A program made the translations under genes and the position numbers. Source: Tubiluchus corallicola (lineage: Eukaryota > Priapulida > Priapulimorpha > Priapulimorphida > Tubiluchidae). From it: a stretch of DNA of 64,000 nt. The stretch lies in contig JAQGDQ010002399.1 of the NCBI GenBank assembly GCA_030141605.1, positions 1-64,000 of the forward strand. Reading direction: 5' to 3'. This document shows, piece by piece, positions 26,505 to 35,125 of the stretch. The notes under the pieces were generated by a model that was given only the letters and a program-made list of their open reading frames with translations, made no database searches and was not told the DNA's origin. The number at the start of each line of letters is the position of its first letter. Position 1 is the stretch's first letter.

Positions 26505-26696
26505 AAAACAAAACGTACATATAAGCAAACAACAAAACAACAGCAAAAACCACTGTTTATAAGAGATACAGCCCATATATAAAAACAAGCCCAGCAAAAC
26601 GAAATGTACATTTATGCAACAGAACCTAACTATATGCTAATATAAGCCATACAAACAGCATAATAAGCCTTAAAACATAGATATAACAGCAATATA
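26505..26696. repeat. Intergenic repeat, copy 1 (about 190 bp)
   Basis: It shares long runs with 27437-27665: AAAACGAAATGTA, CTATATGCTAATATAA, CATACAAACAGC and AATAAGCCTTAAAACA. Both lie in the same direction and flank the DUF2147 gene. A shorter third copy is at 46190-46270. Confidence 0.7.
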
Positions 26697-26733
26697 AACA
26701 TACAGGAACATACAGGCAAAAACAGCCTATACA

Positions 26734-26757
26734 GGGGGTAAAAAGCCCCTTTTTTTA
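26734..26757 (+). terminator. Hairpin terminator, plus direction
   Basis: GGGG (26735-26738), loop TAAAAAG, CCCC (26746-26749), then seven T. No gene is known to read into it from the left. Confidence 0.5.
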
Positions 26758-26812
26758 TGCAAAAAAACAGCCTAAAAATAGTTGGGGTGTCAGTTGGGGT
26801 ATCAATTAAGCC

Positions 26813-26834
26813 AAAAAAAGGGGCTTTAAACCCC
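26813..26834 (-). terminator. Hairpin terminator, minus direction
   Basis: On the minus strand GGGG, loop TTTAAAG, CCCC and seven T, a mirror image of the hairpin at 26734. The 55 bases between them carry two near-identical 12-mers (GTTGGGGTGTCA / GTTGGGGTATCA). Confidence 0.5.
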
Positions 26835-26893
26835 CTTGAAAACGACACAAAAACGCTATTTAAAGCCTTTTTTAGCCTTATAATTGCTCAAAA

Positions 26894-26936
26894 CGATTTA
26901 AAAAAAACAGCTTAAAAAGCTGCTTTTTTTAAATCG
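26894..26936. terminator. Long near-perfect hairpin, bidirectional terminator
   Basis: The 20-base arms 26894-26913 and 26917-26936 pair with a single mismatch and a 3-base loop. The core is CAGCTT/AAGCTG, and the outer stem is A-tract against T-tract. It lies downstream of the DUF2147 gene (minus strand) and would end its transcript. Confidence 0.65.
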
Positions 26937-27018
26937 TCAAACAACTACCCGATTAGTTTCTCCCTCATTTTTGTACATTTCGTTTTAACGATTATATTTA
27001 AAAGAAATAATATTATGA

Positions 27019-27372
27019 TTATTTTTCTTTTGTCCATTCTATCTCTTTAGTAAAAAGACCTACAAAAACTTTAATAAGTAGCTCGTTTCCAGATGGTTTT
27101 ACTGTGGAATTATACCACGTGGCTTTCTTTATTGAATATAACTGACCTTTCCACAATTCCCCTTCTTTCTGGAAATCTTTAAGAATTTCTGTTCCAACTT
27201 TAGCTTTTGGATTGTCCGAAGAAATTACTTTTCCATACCATGACCCATCTTTTTGGTAAACTTCAACCATAGTGTTTTCTTTTCCTGTATTCCAAACCCC
27301 CTCTAATGATTGCTGTGCATAAATAGAAGCTATTGATATTAGTAAGACAAATGTTAATACTACTTTTTTCAT
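27019..27372 (-). CDS. DUF2147-like secreted protein
   Basis: The protein has 117 residues with a signal peptide ending SIYAQ. The mature part follows the DUF2147 pattern of a small lipocalin-like barrel: LEGVWNTGKENTMVEVYQKDG, YGKVISSDNPKAKVGTEILKDF, then GELWKGQLYSIKKATWYN, and a closing LLIKVFVGLFTKEIEWTK. It is slightly shorter than usual members (about 140 residues). The family is exported and of unknown function. The gene is isolated: it is flanked on both sides by copies of the intergenic repeat, with the long hairpin just beyond its stop. Confidence 0.8.
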   Translation of the reverse strand: MKKVVLTFVLLISIASIYAQQSLEGVWNTGKENTMVEVYQKDGSWYGKVISSDNPKAKVGTEILKDFQKEGELWKGQLYSIKKATWYNSTVKPSGNELLIKVFVGLFTKEIEWTKEK

Positions 27373-27436
27373 TTTTTATTAATTTATTAATTAGTTAAAT
27401 TATATTTAGCAACAATATACTTTTTCACCTATTTAT

Positions 27437-27665
27437 AAGCGATAAAACAAAATGTATATACGAGCAAGCAAAAATAGTAGGAAAAATAATGTTTACAAAA
27501 TATACAACTTATATATAAAAATAAGACAAACAAAACGAAATGTATATTTACGTTAATTTAATATTAATTTTCAAAGCAGAAATGCAATAAAACCTACCTA
27601 TATGCTAATATAACATACAAACAGCCTAATAAGCCTTAAAACAAGCCAAAACAGCAATATAAACC
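27437..27665. repeat. Intergenic repeat, copy 2
   Basis: Direct-orientation partner of 26505-26696 on the other side of DUF2147. It contains AAAACGAAATGTATAT at 27532-27547 and the ATATGCTAATATAA block. It fills most of the gap before gpmI; no gene is seen in 27373-27781. Confidence 0.7.
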
Positions 27666-27781
27666 AATAAATTACACTTATTATAGAGAGATAATTACTA
27701 CTTCTTAAAAAATTAACTACTTTTGCTGTTCAAAATATTTAAGATTTTAAGATTAGATGTTATATTTTATGTTATAAAATT

Positions 27782-29302
27782 ATGGAGTGTAAAAAAGCAA
27801 TATTACTTATATTAGATGGTTGGGGAATAGGAGATAAAACAGAGTCGAATGTGGTATATAAAGGTGATACACCTTATTGGAATAGCTTGTTGGAACAATA
27901 TCCTCATTCTAAGGTACTTACTTCCGGTGAAGATGTAGGATTGCCTGCTGGACAAATGGGCAACTCTGAAGTTGGACATCTTAACATTGGTGCAGGACGC
28001 ATTTTATATCAAGACTTAGTTCGCATAAACAAGGAAATAGAAAATAATAAAATTACTCAAAACCCTAAGTTAGTTGAGGCTTTTAATTATGCTAAGAAAG
28101 AAAATAAGCAGGTGCATTTGCTTGGTTTAGTGTCTGATGGAGGGGTGCATTCTTCCGAAAATCATCTATACAAATTGTGCGATGTAGCTCAAGAATATGG
28201 TTTGGAGAAAGTATTTGTTCACGCATTTACAGATGGGAGAGACACAGACCCTAAAAGCGGATTGGGTTTTATTACTAACCTACATAATCATCTTAAAAAT
28301 TCTGCTGGTGAAATTGCTTCTATTGTAGGACGTTATTATGCTATGGATAGGGACAATCGTTGGGATAGAATAAAAAAAGCCTACGATTTATTAGTAGCAG
28401 GCAAAGGTGAAAAAGCCACCGACCCTATGGAAGCAATGAAAAACTCTTATAACAATGATATTACCGATGAGTTTGTAGAGCCTACTGTAATCACCAACAA
28501 CAGCGGGCAACCCAAGTCTACTATACAAGAAGGCGATGTAGTGATTTGCTTCAATTTTAGAACGGATAGGCTACGACAAATGACCACTGCCTTATCTCAA
28601 AAAGATATGCCAGAATATGGTTTGAAAGCTCTCAACTTGAAATACTATACGATGACAAAATATGATGAGTCATTTAAAGGAGTAGGGGTTTTGTACGACA
28701 AGGAAAATGTGCAAAACACAATGGGTGAAGTATTGGCTAAATTGGGGAAAAAACAGATACGTATTGCTGAAACAGAAAAATATGCCCACGTAACTTTTTT
28801 CTTTTCAGGAGGTAGGGAAGAAGAGTTTGAAGGAGAGAAACGTATACTTATTCCTTCTCCAAAAGTGGCTACATACGACCTAAAACCTGAAATGAGTGCT
28901 TACGAAGTAGCCGATACTATTGTTGAGGAAATAAAAACACAAGAGGCTGATTTTATCTGTTTAAATTTTGCCAACGGTGATATGGTAGGACATACGGGCA
29001 TATATGAAGCTATACAGAAAGCAGTAAAAGCAGTAGATAACTGTTTGAAAAAAGTAGTGGAAGCAGCCAAAGAAAATGGGTATGAAACTATTATAACAGC
29101 AGATCACGGGAATGCTGATTTTGCTGTAAATGCAGATGGTTCTCCTAATACAGCACATACTACCAACCCCGTTCCTTGTGTGTTGGTGTCTGATAGATAC
29201 GACAAGGTAAAAGACGGTATTTTGGCTGATATAGCTCCCACATTGCTGAAATTGATGGATATTGAGCAACCTGTGGAAATGATAGGAAAACCGCTTGTTT
29301 AA
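27782..29302 (+). CDS. gpmI: 2,3-bisphosphoglycerate-independent phosphoglycerate mutase
   Basis: The protein has 506 residues, the usual length. It belongs to the alkaline phosphatase superfamily and needs Mn2+. The first metal motif with Asp is [12 protein letters not shown], and the phospho-serine is in the [16 protein letters not shown] segment. Further markers are HAFTDGRDT and [42 protein letters not shown] and ITADHGNAD. It interconverts 3- and 2-phosphoglycerate in glycolysis/gluconeogenesis. It appears as a single gene, with the intergenic repeat upstream and a gap of 181 bases downstream. Confidence 0.95.
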   Translation: MECKKAILLILDGWGIGDKTESNVVYKGDTPYWNSLLEQYPHSKVLTSGEDVGLPAGQMGNSEVGHLNIGAGRILYQDLVRINKEIENNKITQNPKLVEAFNYAKKENKQVHLLGLVSDGGVHSSENHLYKLCDVAQEYGLEKVFVHAFTDGRDTDPKSGLGFITNLHNHLKNSAGEIASIVGRYYAMDRDNRWDRIKKAYDLLVAGKGEKATDPMEAMKNSYNNDITDEFVEPTVITNNSGQPKSTIQEGDVVICFNFRTDRLRQMTTALSQKDMPEYGLKALNLKYYTMTKYDESFKGVGVLYDKENVQNTMGEVLAKLGKKQIRIAETEKYAHVTFFFSGGREEEFEGEKRILIPSPKVATYDLKPEMSAYEVADTIVEEIKTQEADFICLNFANGDMVGHTGIYEAIQKAVKAVDNCLKKVVEAAKENGYETIITADHGNADFAVNADGSPNTAHTTNPVPCVLVSDRYDKVKDGILADIAPTLLKLMDIEQPVEMIGKPLV

Positions 29303-29483
29303 TACTTAGAAACACAGAAATAACTTTTTGTAGAAAGTTTACTCTGTACACAGTTTTTGAGAGTAAATAAAATAGCAGAAAAAGAATAAGAAATAAAGAG
29401 GGGAGAGGGGTAAAGAATAAATAAGATTTATATATTTAGATACTTATCTTTTTGTATTTGGTTAACCGTAAAATCTAAAAACT

Positions 29484-30653
29484 ATGAGACCACTCAGATT
29501 ATTTCTACTATTTATATCGTTTCACATTTTCTTTTCATTGAATAGTTGCTCACAATCTGCTACCAATAATAAAGAAAAAAAGTTTACCTCAGAAAAGCGA
29601 AACTTTACTGTAGTAGAGATAGCAGATAACCTCAAATTTCCTTGGGGTATGGCTTTTATTAGCGAAAATGAAATACTGATAACAGAGAGAAACGGAACTG
29701 TAAAGCTATTTGCCAATCAAAAAATGTATGAACTAGAAGGCTTGTCCATTGATGTGGCTGCTAAGGGACAGGGTGGCATACTTGATATTGCTTTGCACCC
29801 TAAATACAAAGAGAATGGTTTTGTATATATGACTTATTCGAAACAACAAACTGATAAGTTATCTGCTACTACCTTAGTTCGTTTTAAATTGAAAGGACGT
29901 AAAGTATACGACTTTGAGGAGATTTTTGTAGCCACACCTTGGCAAGAGGGAAGGTTGCATTTTGGGTCGCGAATTACTTTCGACAATGAAGGGTATTTGT
30001 ATATTTCATTGGGCGACAGGTATACTTATCCGGGAGCAAGTAATATTACAAGACCAGAAAAAGCCTCACCTCAAGATTTGAGTATGCATATGGGGAGTAT
30101 CATACGCTTGAAAGATGATGGAAGTATACCCGCTGACAACCCATTTGTAAATACAAAAGGAGCAAAACCAGAAATATATTCTTATGGTCATAGAAACCCG
30201 CAAGGTTTGACTTTTAACATTAAAAATAATACTCTTTATTCTCACGAACACGGAGCTAAGGGAGGAGATGAGCTTAACATCATTAAAAGAGGTGAAAATT
30301 ATGGTTGGCCTGTTATAACATATGGAGTAGATTATTCGGGAGGCAAAATAGGCATTGGGACACACAAGGAAGGAATGTTGCAACCTATATACCATTGGGA
30401 TCCGTCTATTGCTCCTTCGGGAATGGTTTTTTGTTTCTCTTCGAAGTATCCAGAATGGGAAAATAACTTGTTCATAGGTGTTCTTAAATTTGGTCTTCTG
30501 GTACGATTGGAGATAGAAAATCATAAGGTTATCCACGAGGAAAGATTGTTAGACAACCATTTTGGGCGAATAAGAGATGTAAAAATGTCGCCACAGGGCT
30601 ATCTTTATGTATTGACTGATTCGTTCGACGGTAAAATGTTAAAAATAAAATAG
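29484..30653 (+). CDS. PQQ-dependent sugar dehydrogenase family lipoprotein
   Basis: The protein has 389 residues. The lipoprotein signal peptide has Cys22 (SLNSC). The mature protein is a six-bladed propeller of the soluble aldose sugar dehydrogenase (GSDH) type: LKFPWGMAFISENEILITERNG, GQGGILDIALHPKYKENGFVYMTYS, FGSRITFDNEGYLYISLGDR, YSYGHRNPQGL, EHGAKGGDELNIIKRGENYGWP, and APSGMVFC. Such proteins oxidise sugars in the periplasm or at the surface with PQQ as cofactor. Whether this one binds PQQ is not shown, and no pqq genes are in the window. It is monocistronic. Confidence 0.88.
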   Translation: MRPLRLFLLFISFHIFFSLNSCSQSATNNKEKKFTSEKRNFTVVEIADNLKFPWGMAFISENEILITERNGTVKLFANQKMYELEGLSIDVAAKGQGGILDIALHPKYKENGFVYMTYSKQQTDKLSATTLVRFKLKGRKVYDFEEIFVATPWQEGRLHFGSRITFDNEGYLYISLGDRYTYPGASNITRPEKASPQDLSMHMGSIIRLKDDGSIPADNPFVNTKGAKPEIYSYGHRNPQGLTFNIKNNTLYSHEHGAKGGDELNIIKRGENYGWPVITYGVDYSGGKIGIGTHKEGMLQPIYHWDPSIAPSGMVFCFSSKYPEWENNLFIGVLKFGLLVRLEIENHKVIHEERLLDNHFGRIRDVKMSPQGYLYVLTDSFDGKMLKIK

Positions 30654-30846
30654 CCTTTTTTATTATTAAAGGAGTTAAAAAATTACTTGCGAAGAAAACA
30701 ATATAATTATAGAAAACAATAAATTCGCACTTCCTATACCAAGTAAAGGACTTGATATTGTTACAAGAAAGCAAAGTTTTGTATTATTAACAAAATTTAT
30801 ATCTGTTATAGTTATAACTACTATTTAATTATTAAACTTTAATATT

Positions 30847-31635
30847 ATGACAAAAAAACTTACAATTATAATCCTGTTTGTTTTTGCAATTAACATTTTA
30901 AAAGCAGAAAAAAATTCTATGTATGTAAAAAAAGAGTATAAGAACAAAGAAGGTGCTGTGCTTCCTTATAGGATGCTTTATCCTAAAAACTATGATAAAA
31001 ATAAGAAATATCCATTGGTACTATTCCTTCACGGAGCAGGGGAAAGAGGTAGTGACAATGAAAAGCAGCTTACACACGGCTCTTCATTGTTTTTAAGAAA
31101 AGAAATAAGAAAAAAATATCCTGCTATTGTTATAATGCCTCAATGCCCCCAAGACGATTATTGGGCAAAGGTAGATGTATCAATGAATGATGATGGGTCG
31201 AAAAACTTTGACTTTACCGACAAAGATGAGATTACTCAACCCTTGCAGTTGGTTTTAGAACTTGTTGAAAGTGTTATAAAAAAGGAAAGTGTTGATACTA
31301 ATAAACTTTATATAACGGGCTTATCTATGGGGGGCTTTGGTACATTCGAGCTATTGGCACATTGTCCAGAAATGTTTGTTGCTGCTGCTCCTATATGTGG
31401 AGGGGGAAACCTAAAAAAAGCAAATAAATATGCTAAAAATGTAAACTTGTGGATATTTCACGGTGCAAAAGACGATGTAGTTTCTGTAGAGCACTCAAGA
31501 AATATTTACAAACAATTGAAGATACATAATGCAGAGGTTAAGTATACAGAGTATCCAGAAGCTTATCACGATAGTTGGGAACTTGTATTTGATGAAAAAG
31601 ATTTTATCCCTTGGATGTTTTCGAATGTAAAATAA
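30847..31635 (+). CDS. Secreted alpha/beta-hydrolase, esterase/phospholipase type
   Basis: The protein has 262 residues with a signal peptide (to about ILKAEK). The oxyanion segment is LVLFLHGAGERGSDNEKQL, the nucleophile elbow is GLSMGGFGT, the acid is Asp in FHGAKDDVVSVEHSR, and the base is His in EAYHDSWE. This layout is that of the Bacteroidota carboxylesterase/phospholipase and feruloyl-esterase-like group, acting outside the cytoplasm on small esters or decorated glycans. The substrate cannot be told. It stands alone, about 190 bases after the sugar dehydrogenase gene. Confidence 0.87.
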   Translation: MTKKLTIIILFVFAINILKAEKNSMYVKKEYKNKEGAVLPYRMLYPKNYDKNKKYPLVLFLHGAGERGSDNEKQLTHGSSLFLRKEIRKKYPAIVIMPQCPQDDYWAKVDVSMNDDGSKNFDFTDKDEITQPLQLVLELVESVIKKESVDTNKLYITGLSMGGFGTFELLAHCPEMFVAAAPICGGGNLKKANKYAKNVNLWIFHGAKDDVVSVEHSRNIYKQLKIHNAEVKYTEYPEAYHDSWELVFDEKDFIPWMFSNVK

Positions 31636-31856
31636 AGGAAAATTACAAATGTGATACATTACAATTCTGTTGTTTCCTGATGTAATTTTTATTTGACATA
31701 TCTCTTAGCGAGCAATTTTGTAAATAGCGAATACAAATGTAAAAACACAAACAACCCCCTTTAATGTAAGTATTAGTTCCTTGCAATTTTTAAATAAGAA
31801 AAACCATCGGACTTTAATAAAGTACTAAAAGTAAATGATAAATAAATAAAAGTCTA

Positions 31857-31864
31857 TATATTTG
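31857..31864 (+). promoter_or_regulatory. -7 promoter element (TATATTTG) of the 31937 gene
   Basis: It would place the RNA start near 31871, 66 bases before the ATG. The rest of 31636-31936 shows no gene. Confidence 0.35.
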
Positions 31865-31910
31865 AACTTTAATGTAGAACACTAATAATTACATATTACC
31901 ATATTTATTT

Positions 31911-31952
31911 TTATTACGAAACTAAAATTACTTATTATGAAACTAAAATCAT
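31911..31952 (+). repeat. 21-bp tandem duplication spanning a start codon
   Basis: TTATTACGAAACTAAAATTA(C) at 31911-31931 and TTATTATGAAACTAAAATCA(T) at 31932-31952 differ in three positions. The second copy contains the ATG at 31937; the first has ACG at the same place. Confidence 0.75.
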
Positions 31953-32287
31953 TTATTATACTTTTTTTACTGAGTGTGTCTGTAATGATTTTTGCCCAAA
32001 GCAAACAGCAAAAACAAGCAGAAAGATACGCAGCGGAAATTGCTGAAAAATTTAATCTCGATGAACAACAAAAAAAGGAGGTTGAACAGCTAAAATTAAA
32101 CCTATATGAAAGACATAGAACAATTAATAATAATGAATCTTTGTCAAAAGAAGAAAAAGAAATTCAAAGAAAATCAGCAACAAAAGAAACCAACCAAGCA
32201 ATTACTGAAATAATAGGAATGGAGAATAAAAAAGAATTGCTTGAGTTCAATAGGAGTTTTATAACAGATAATAAACGGAGGAAATAA
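31937..32287 (+). CDS. Small secreted helical protein (Spy/LTXXQ-like)
   Basis: The protein has 116 residues. A signal peptide ends MIFAQ. The mature part is highly charged and helical: QAERYAAEIAEKFNLDEQQKKEVEQLKL, a second helix with SLSKEEKEIQRKSATKETNQ and a third with MENKKELLEFNRSF. The pattern of a LDEQQ-type turn and amphipathic helices resembles periplasmic Spy-like or DUF4890-type proteins of Bacteroidota that sense or buffer envelope stress. That function is inference. Its start codon lies in the second copy of a 21-bp tandem duplication. Confidence 0.72.
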   Translation: MKLKSFIILFLLSVSVMIFAQSKQQKQAERYAAEIAEKFNLDEQQKKEVEQLKLNLYERHRTINNNESLSKEEKEIQRKSATKETNQAITEIIGMENKKELLEFNRSFITDNKRRK

Positions 32288-32436
32288 AGGTAATGCAGAA
32301 TTGAAAAAATTAGACGGGCGGTAATTATATAAGGTGTTTTTTCATTGAACAAAACAAAGTTTTACATTTCGTTTTATTTATGTTTATAGAATTTGAGATG
32401 GGATGGCTTTCTTGTTTTCTGTAAGGAGGTGAAATT

Positions 32437-33519
32437 TTAGTTGTTGATGTGTAGATAATCGTAATGTATAAAAGGTTTTTGATTTTTCTGTTTTATTTTA
32501 CTTTGTGCTATGGTGGAGTTATATGTAACCTTGCCTAATCCTATGTAGCAGTTTTTGTGGTCGTATACTTTTACTATATCGTCTTTTTCAAATTCGCCTT
32601 GTATTTTGGTAATTCCTACAAATAAAAGGCTGGTGGCTGTTGAGGTTAGTAAGGCTTCTTTTGCTCCTGCGTTGATAAAGACTTTTCCTTTGGTATAATT
32701 TTCGCTATGGGCTATCCATTTTTTTACATTGGTACTTTGCTTGGATGCTACAAAATGGGTATTAACTATATCTTTTTTATTGTTTATAAGGTCTTTTAGT
32801 ATACCTTTTCGTTTGCCACTGGCAATATGCACATTTATACCTTCGTTAGCTACTTTTTTGGCTATGTTGTATTTGGTAGTCATTCCGCCACGTCCGAAGT
32901 TGGATTTATTAGGAGCAATGTAGGAGGGTATCTGGGTGTCATTAGGGTTCACTTGTCCGATAACTTTGGAGTTTTTGTCTTGTGGACTGCCAGTATATAT
33001 TCCATCTACATTAGTAAGTATAATAAGAGCTTGGGCGTTTACCATTGTAGCAATTAAGCCTGATAGTTCATCATTGTCGGTAAACATTAGTTCAGTTACC
33101 GAGGTGGTATCATTTTCATTTACAATAGGTACAATATGGTTGTTTAAAAGGGCTGTAATGCAGTTTTTAATGTTGAGATAATGTCTTCTACTTTGAAAGT
33201 CATCGCGTGTGGCAAGCACTTGGGCACAATGGGTGTGATGCTTCTTAAATAGTCGAGCATATTGATTGATGAGTTTTACTTGCCCTACTGCGGAATGTAG
33301 CTGACGAAACGATACGGGGTCTAACTTTTTGTTGATATTTACAACATTCTTACCAGAGGATACAGCCCCAGATGATACCAGTATTACCTCTATGTCTTGT
33401 TTTTGGAGGTTGGCAATTTGTTTTACTATGCGATTGATAAATCTAACATTGAGTTTGCCTGTGTTTCCAGTTATAATGTTTGAACCTATTTTTACTACTA
33501 TGCGTTTGTACTTGTTCAT
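32437..33519 (-). CDS. proB: Glutamate 5-kinase
   Basis: The protein has 360 residues. The amino-acid kinase domain (about 1-260) has KRIVVKIGSNIITG, VSSGAVSSGK, NENDTTSVTELMFTDNDELSGLIA and TNVDGIYTG. A C-terminal PUA domain follows (about 275-355: AKEALLTSTATSLLFVGITKIQG, then DIVKVYDHKN). It phosphorylates glutamate, the first step of proline synthesis, in the cytosol. proA is not in the window. The gene is the last of a minus-strand series with dgt 157 bases upstream, so it may have its own promoter. Confidence 0.93.
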   Translation of the reverse strand: MNKYKRIVVKIGSNIITGNTGKLNVRFINRIVKQIANLQKQDIEVILVSSGAVSSGKNVVNINKKLDPVSFRQLHSAVGQVKLINQYARLFKKHHTHCAQVLATRDDFQSRRHYLNIKNCITALLNNHIVPIVNENDTTSVTELMFTDNDELSGLIATMVNAQALIILTNVDGIYTGSPQDKNSKVIGQVNPNDTQIPSYIAPNKSNFGRGGMTTKYNIAKKVANEGINVHIASGKRKGILKDLINNKKDIVNTHFVASKQSTNVKKWIAHSENYTKGKVFINAGAKEALLTSTATSLLFVGITKIQGEFEKDDIVKVYDHKNCYIGLGKVTYNSTIAQSKIKQKNQKPFIHYDYLHINN

Positions 33520-33676
33520 AGGGCAGTGCTGTGAATTTTTGGTAAAAATATATAATTTTAAAAGTTATTGTATTTTCTTTTTTTAGTTTTTTTATTTTTA
33601 GTGGTGTAGGTGAGCGTTTGACTTGATGCAAGCAAGTAATAAATGAATTTGTAAGGGTCTAAAATATGTTGCTTTT

Positions 33677-34996
33677 TTATATTCTTGATAGGTCTAAGCC
33701 TTTAATTTTTCGGTAGAGTTTAAGTGCGTATATATCGGTCATACCAGAAATAAAATCCAAAATGGATTGTATTTTATCATAAGGTTTGTCGGTGATTGGG
33801 GTATATTGATGGGGTATGAGAGTAAGGAGCATCTGTGTGTAGTGGGTGTGTGGGGAGAGTATAGCATCGATAAATTCGTCTAATAGTGTGCTAAGTATTT
33901 TGTATCCGCTTATTTCTATCTCTATAACTGATGAGTGGTTGTATATTTTGTTGTTTGAGAGTTTTTTGGCGTGTTGCATTGCCTTTTGCATTGTGCCTTT
34001 CAAATCGTCAACAAGAGTATTATTGTATGTGCCTTGTAATATGTGTTTATGTTTTTCCCAAAAAATATTGCTGCATTCATTTACAAGTTTACCTATTATT
34101 TTAGCTCTTAGGTAGGTTATTTGTTCGTTGGTGTCGGACACGGTGGTTAGGGTTTTCTCAATGTTGCTAAGTAGTTTTTTGTCGCTTGTAGTTTCTAAGA
34201 AAGCAAATAATATGTCTTTGGTTTCTTGTGTGGTAAGTATTTGTAGTTTGTGTGCATCTTCTATATCCATAATAAGATAGCAAATGTCATCAGCTGCTTC
34301 TACCAAATATACTAAGGGATGACGAACTTTTTCTTTAAGTTGTAGTTTTTTTACTATTTTTTGATAGGTAGAATGCTCTGTATTAAAGTAGCCATATTTG
34401 TTGCTTTGTGTTTTATGTGTGGAGCTAAAAGGGTATTTTATGGTAGAGGCAAGTGTGGTATAGGTAAGGGCAAAGCCTCCTTCTCTTCTGCCTTTAAATT
34501 GATGTGTAAGTATGCGTAGGGTATTGGCGTTGCCTTCGAAGTTGGATATATCTTTCCATTGTTCTGGGGTGACAGATGTTTTATGTTTTCTCCCTTTCCC
34601 CTGTTTGAAGTAATGCGATATGGCTGACTCTCCACAATGCCCAAAAGGAGGGTTGCCAAGGTCGTGAGCTAAGCAGGCAGCTGCTACAATATTCCCAAAT
34701 TCGTGGGTGATTTCTTTGTCATCTGTCAAGTCTGTAGCTCTTAATTTACTACCAATTATTGCTCCTAATGAGCGTCCTACACTTGCTACTTCAAGGCTAT
34801 GGGTGAGTCGGTTATGCACGAATATACTACCCGGTAGAGGGAATATTTGCGTTTTATCTTGTAGGCGTCGAAAGGCAGATGAAAAAATAAGGCGGTCGTA
34901 GTCGCGCTGAAATTGAGTGCGTTCGGTAGCTTTGTTGACGGTGGATATGTTTTCTATACCGTAGCGTTGTGGAGATATGAGAGTGTTCCAGTTCAT
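33677..34996 (-). CDS. dgt: Deoxyguanosinetriphosphate triphosphohydrolase (dGTPase, HD domain)
   Basis: The protein has 439 residues. The N-terminus shows TQFQRDYDRLIFSSAFRRLQDKTQ, the family signature. The HD metal site reads His66 (NRLTHSLEV), His111-Asp112 (ACLAHDLGNPPFGHCGE) and a later Asp in EAADDICYLIMDIED. It cleaves dGTP (and related dNTPs) to the nucleoside and triphosphate. Length agrees with the longer bacterial Dgt group. It is preceded by the aminopeptidase gene, with 129 bases between. Confidence 0.92.
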   Translation of the reverse strand: MNWNTLISPQRYGIENISTVNKATERTQFQRDYDRLIFSSAFRRLQDKTQIFPLPGSIFVHNRLTHSLEVASVGRSLGAIIGSKLRATDLTDDKEITHEFGNIVAAACLAHDLGNPPFGHCGESAISHYFKQGKGRKHKTSVTPEQWKDISNFEGNANTLRILTHQFKGRREGGFALTYTTLASTIKYPFSSTHKTQSNKYGYFNTEHSTYQKIVKKLQLKEKVRHPLVYLVEAADDICYLIMDIEDAHKLQILTTQETKDILFAFLETTSDKKLLSNIEKTLTTVSDTNEQITYLRAKIIGKLVNECSNIFWEKHKHILQGTYNNTLVDDLKGTMQKAMQHAKKLSNNKIYNHSSVIEIEISGYKILSTLLDEFIDAILSPHTHYTQMLLTLIPHQYTPITDKPYDKIQSILDFISGMTDIYALKLYRKIKGLDLSRI

Positions 34997-35125
34997 TCTG
35001 CTAAGATAGAAGATAAAATTTAGATATCCATTTTTTGTTGGGTTATAGTATCCTTTACTTTCATATAATTAGGTAAAATAAGTTTGCTTTTTTAGTTCTT
35101 TACATTGTGAATATTAATTTTTGAT

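Larger units (their letters stand above)
26595..26986. mobile_element. Possible MITE-like element bounded by 15-bp perfect inverted repeats
   Basis: AAAACGAAATGTACA at 26595-26609 and its exact complement TGTACATTTCGTTTT at 26972-26986 bound about 390 bp that contain no gene but three strong hairpins. I see no target-site duplication and no transposase, so mobility is inference. The left terminal motif also occurs in repeat copy 2 and alone elsewhere. Confidence 0.35.

Noticed and set aside
26630-26848. 72-codon minus-strand ORF
   Set aside because: It runs through two terminator hairpins and a duplicated 12-mer; composition is that of non-coding repeat DNA.
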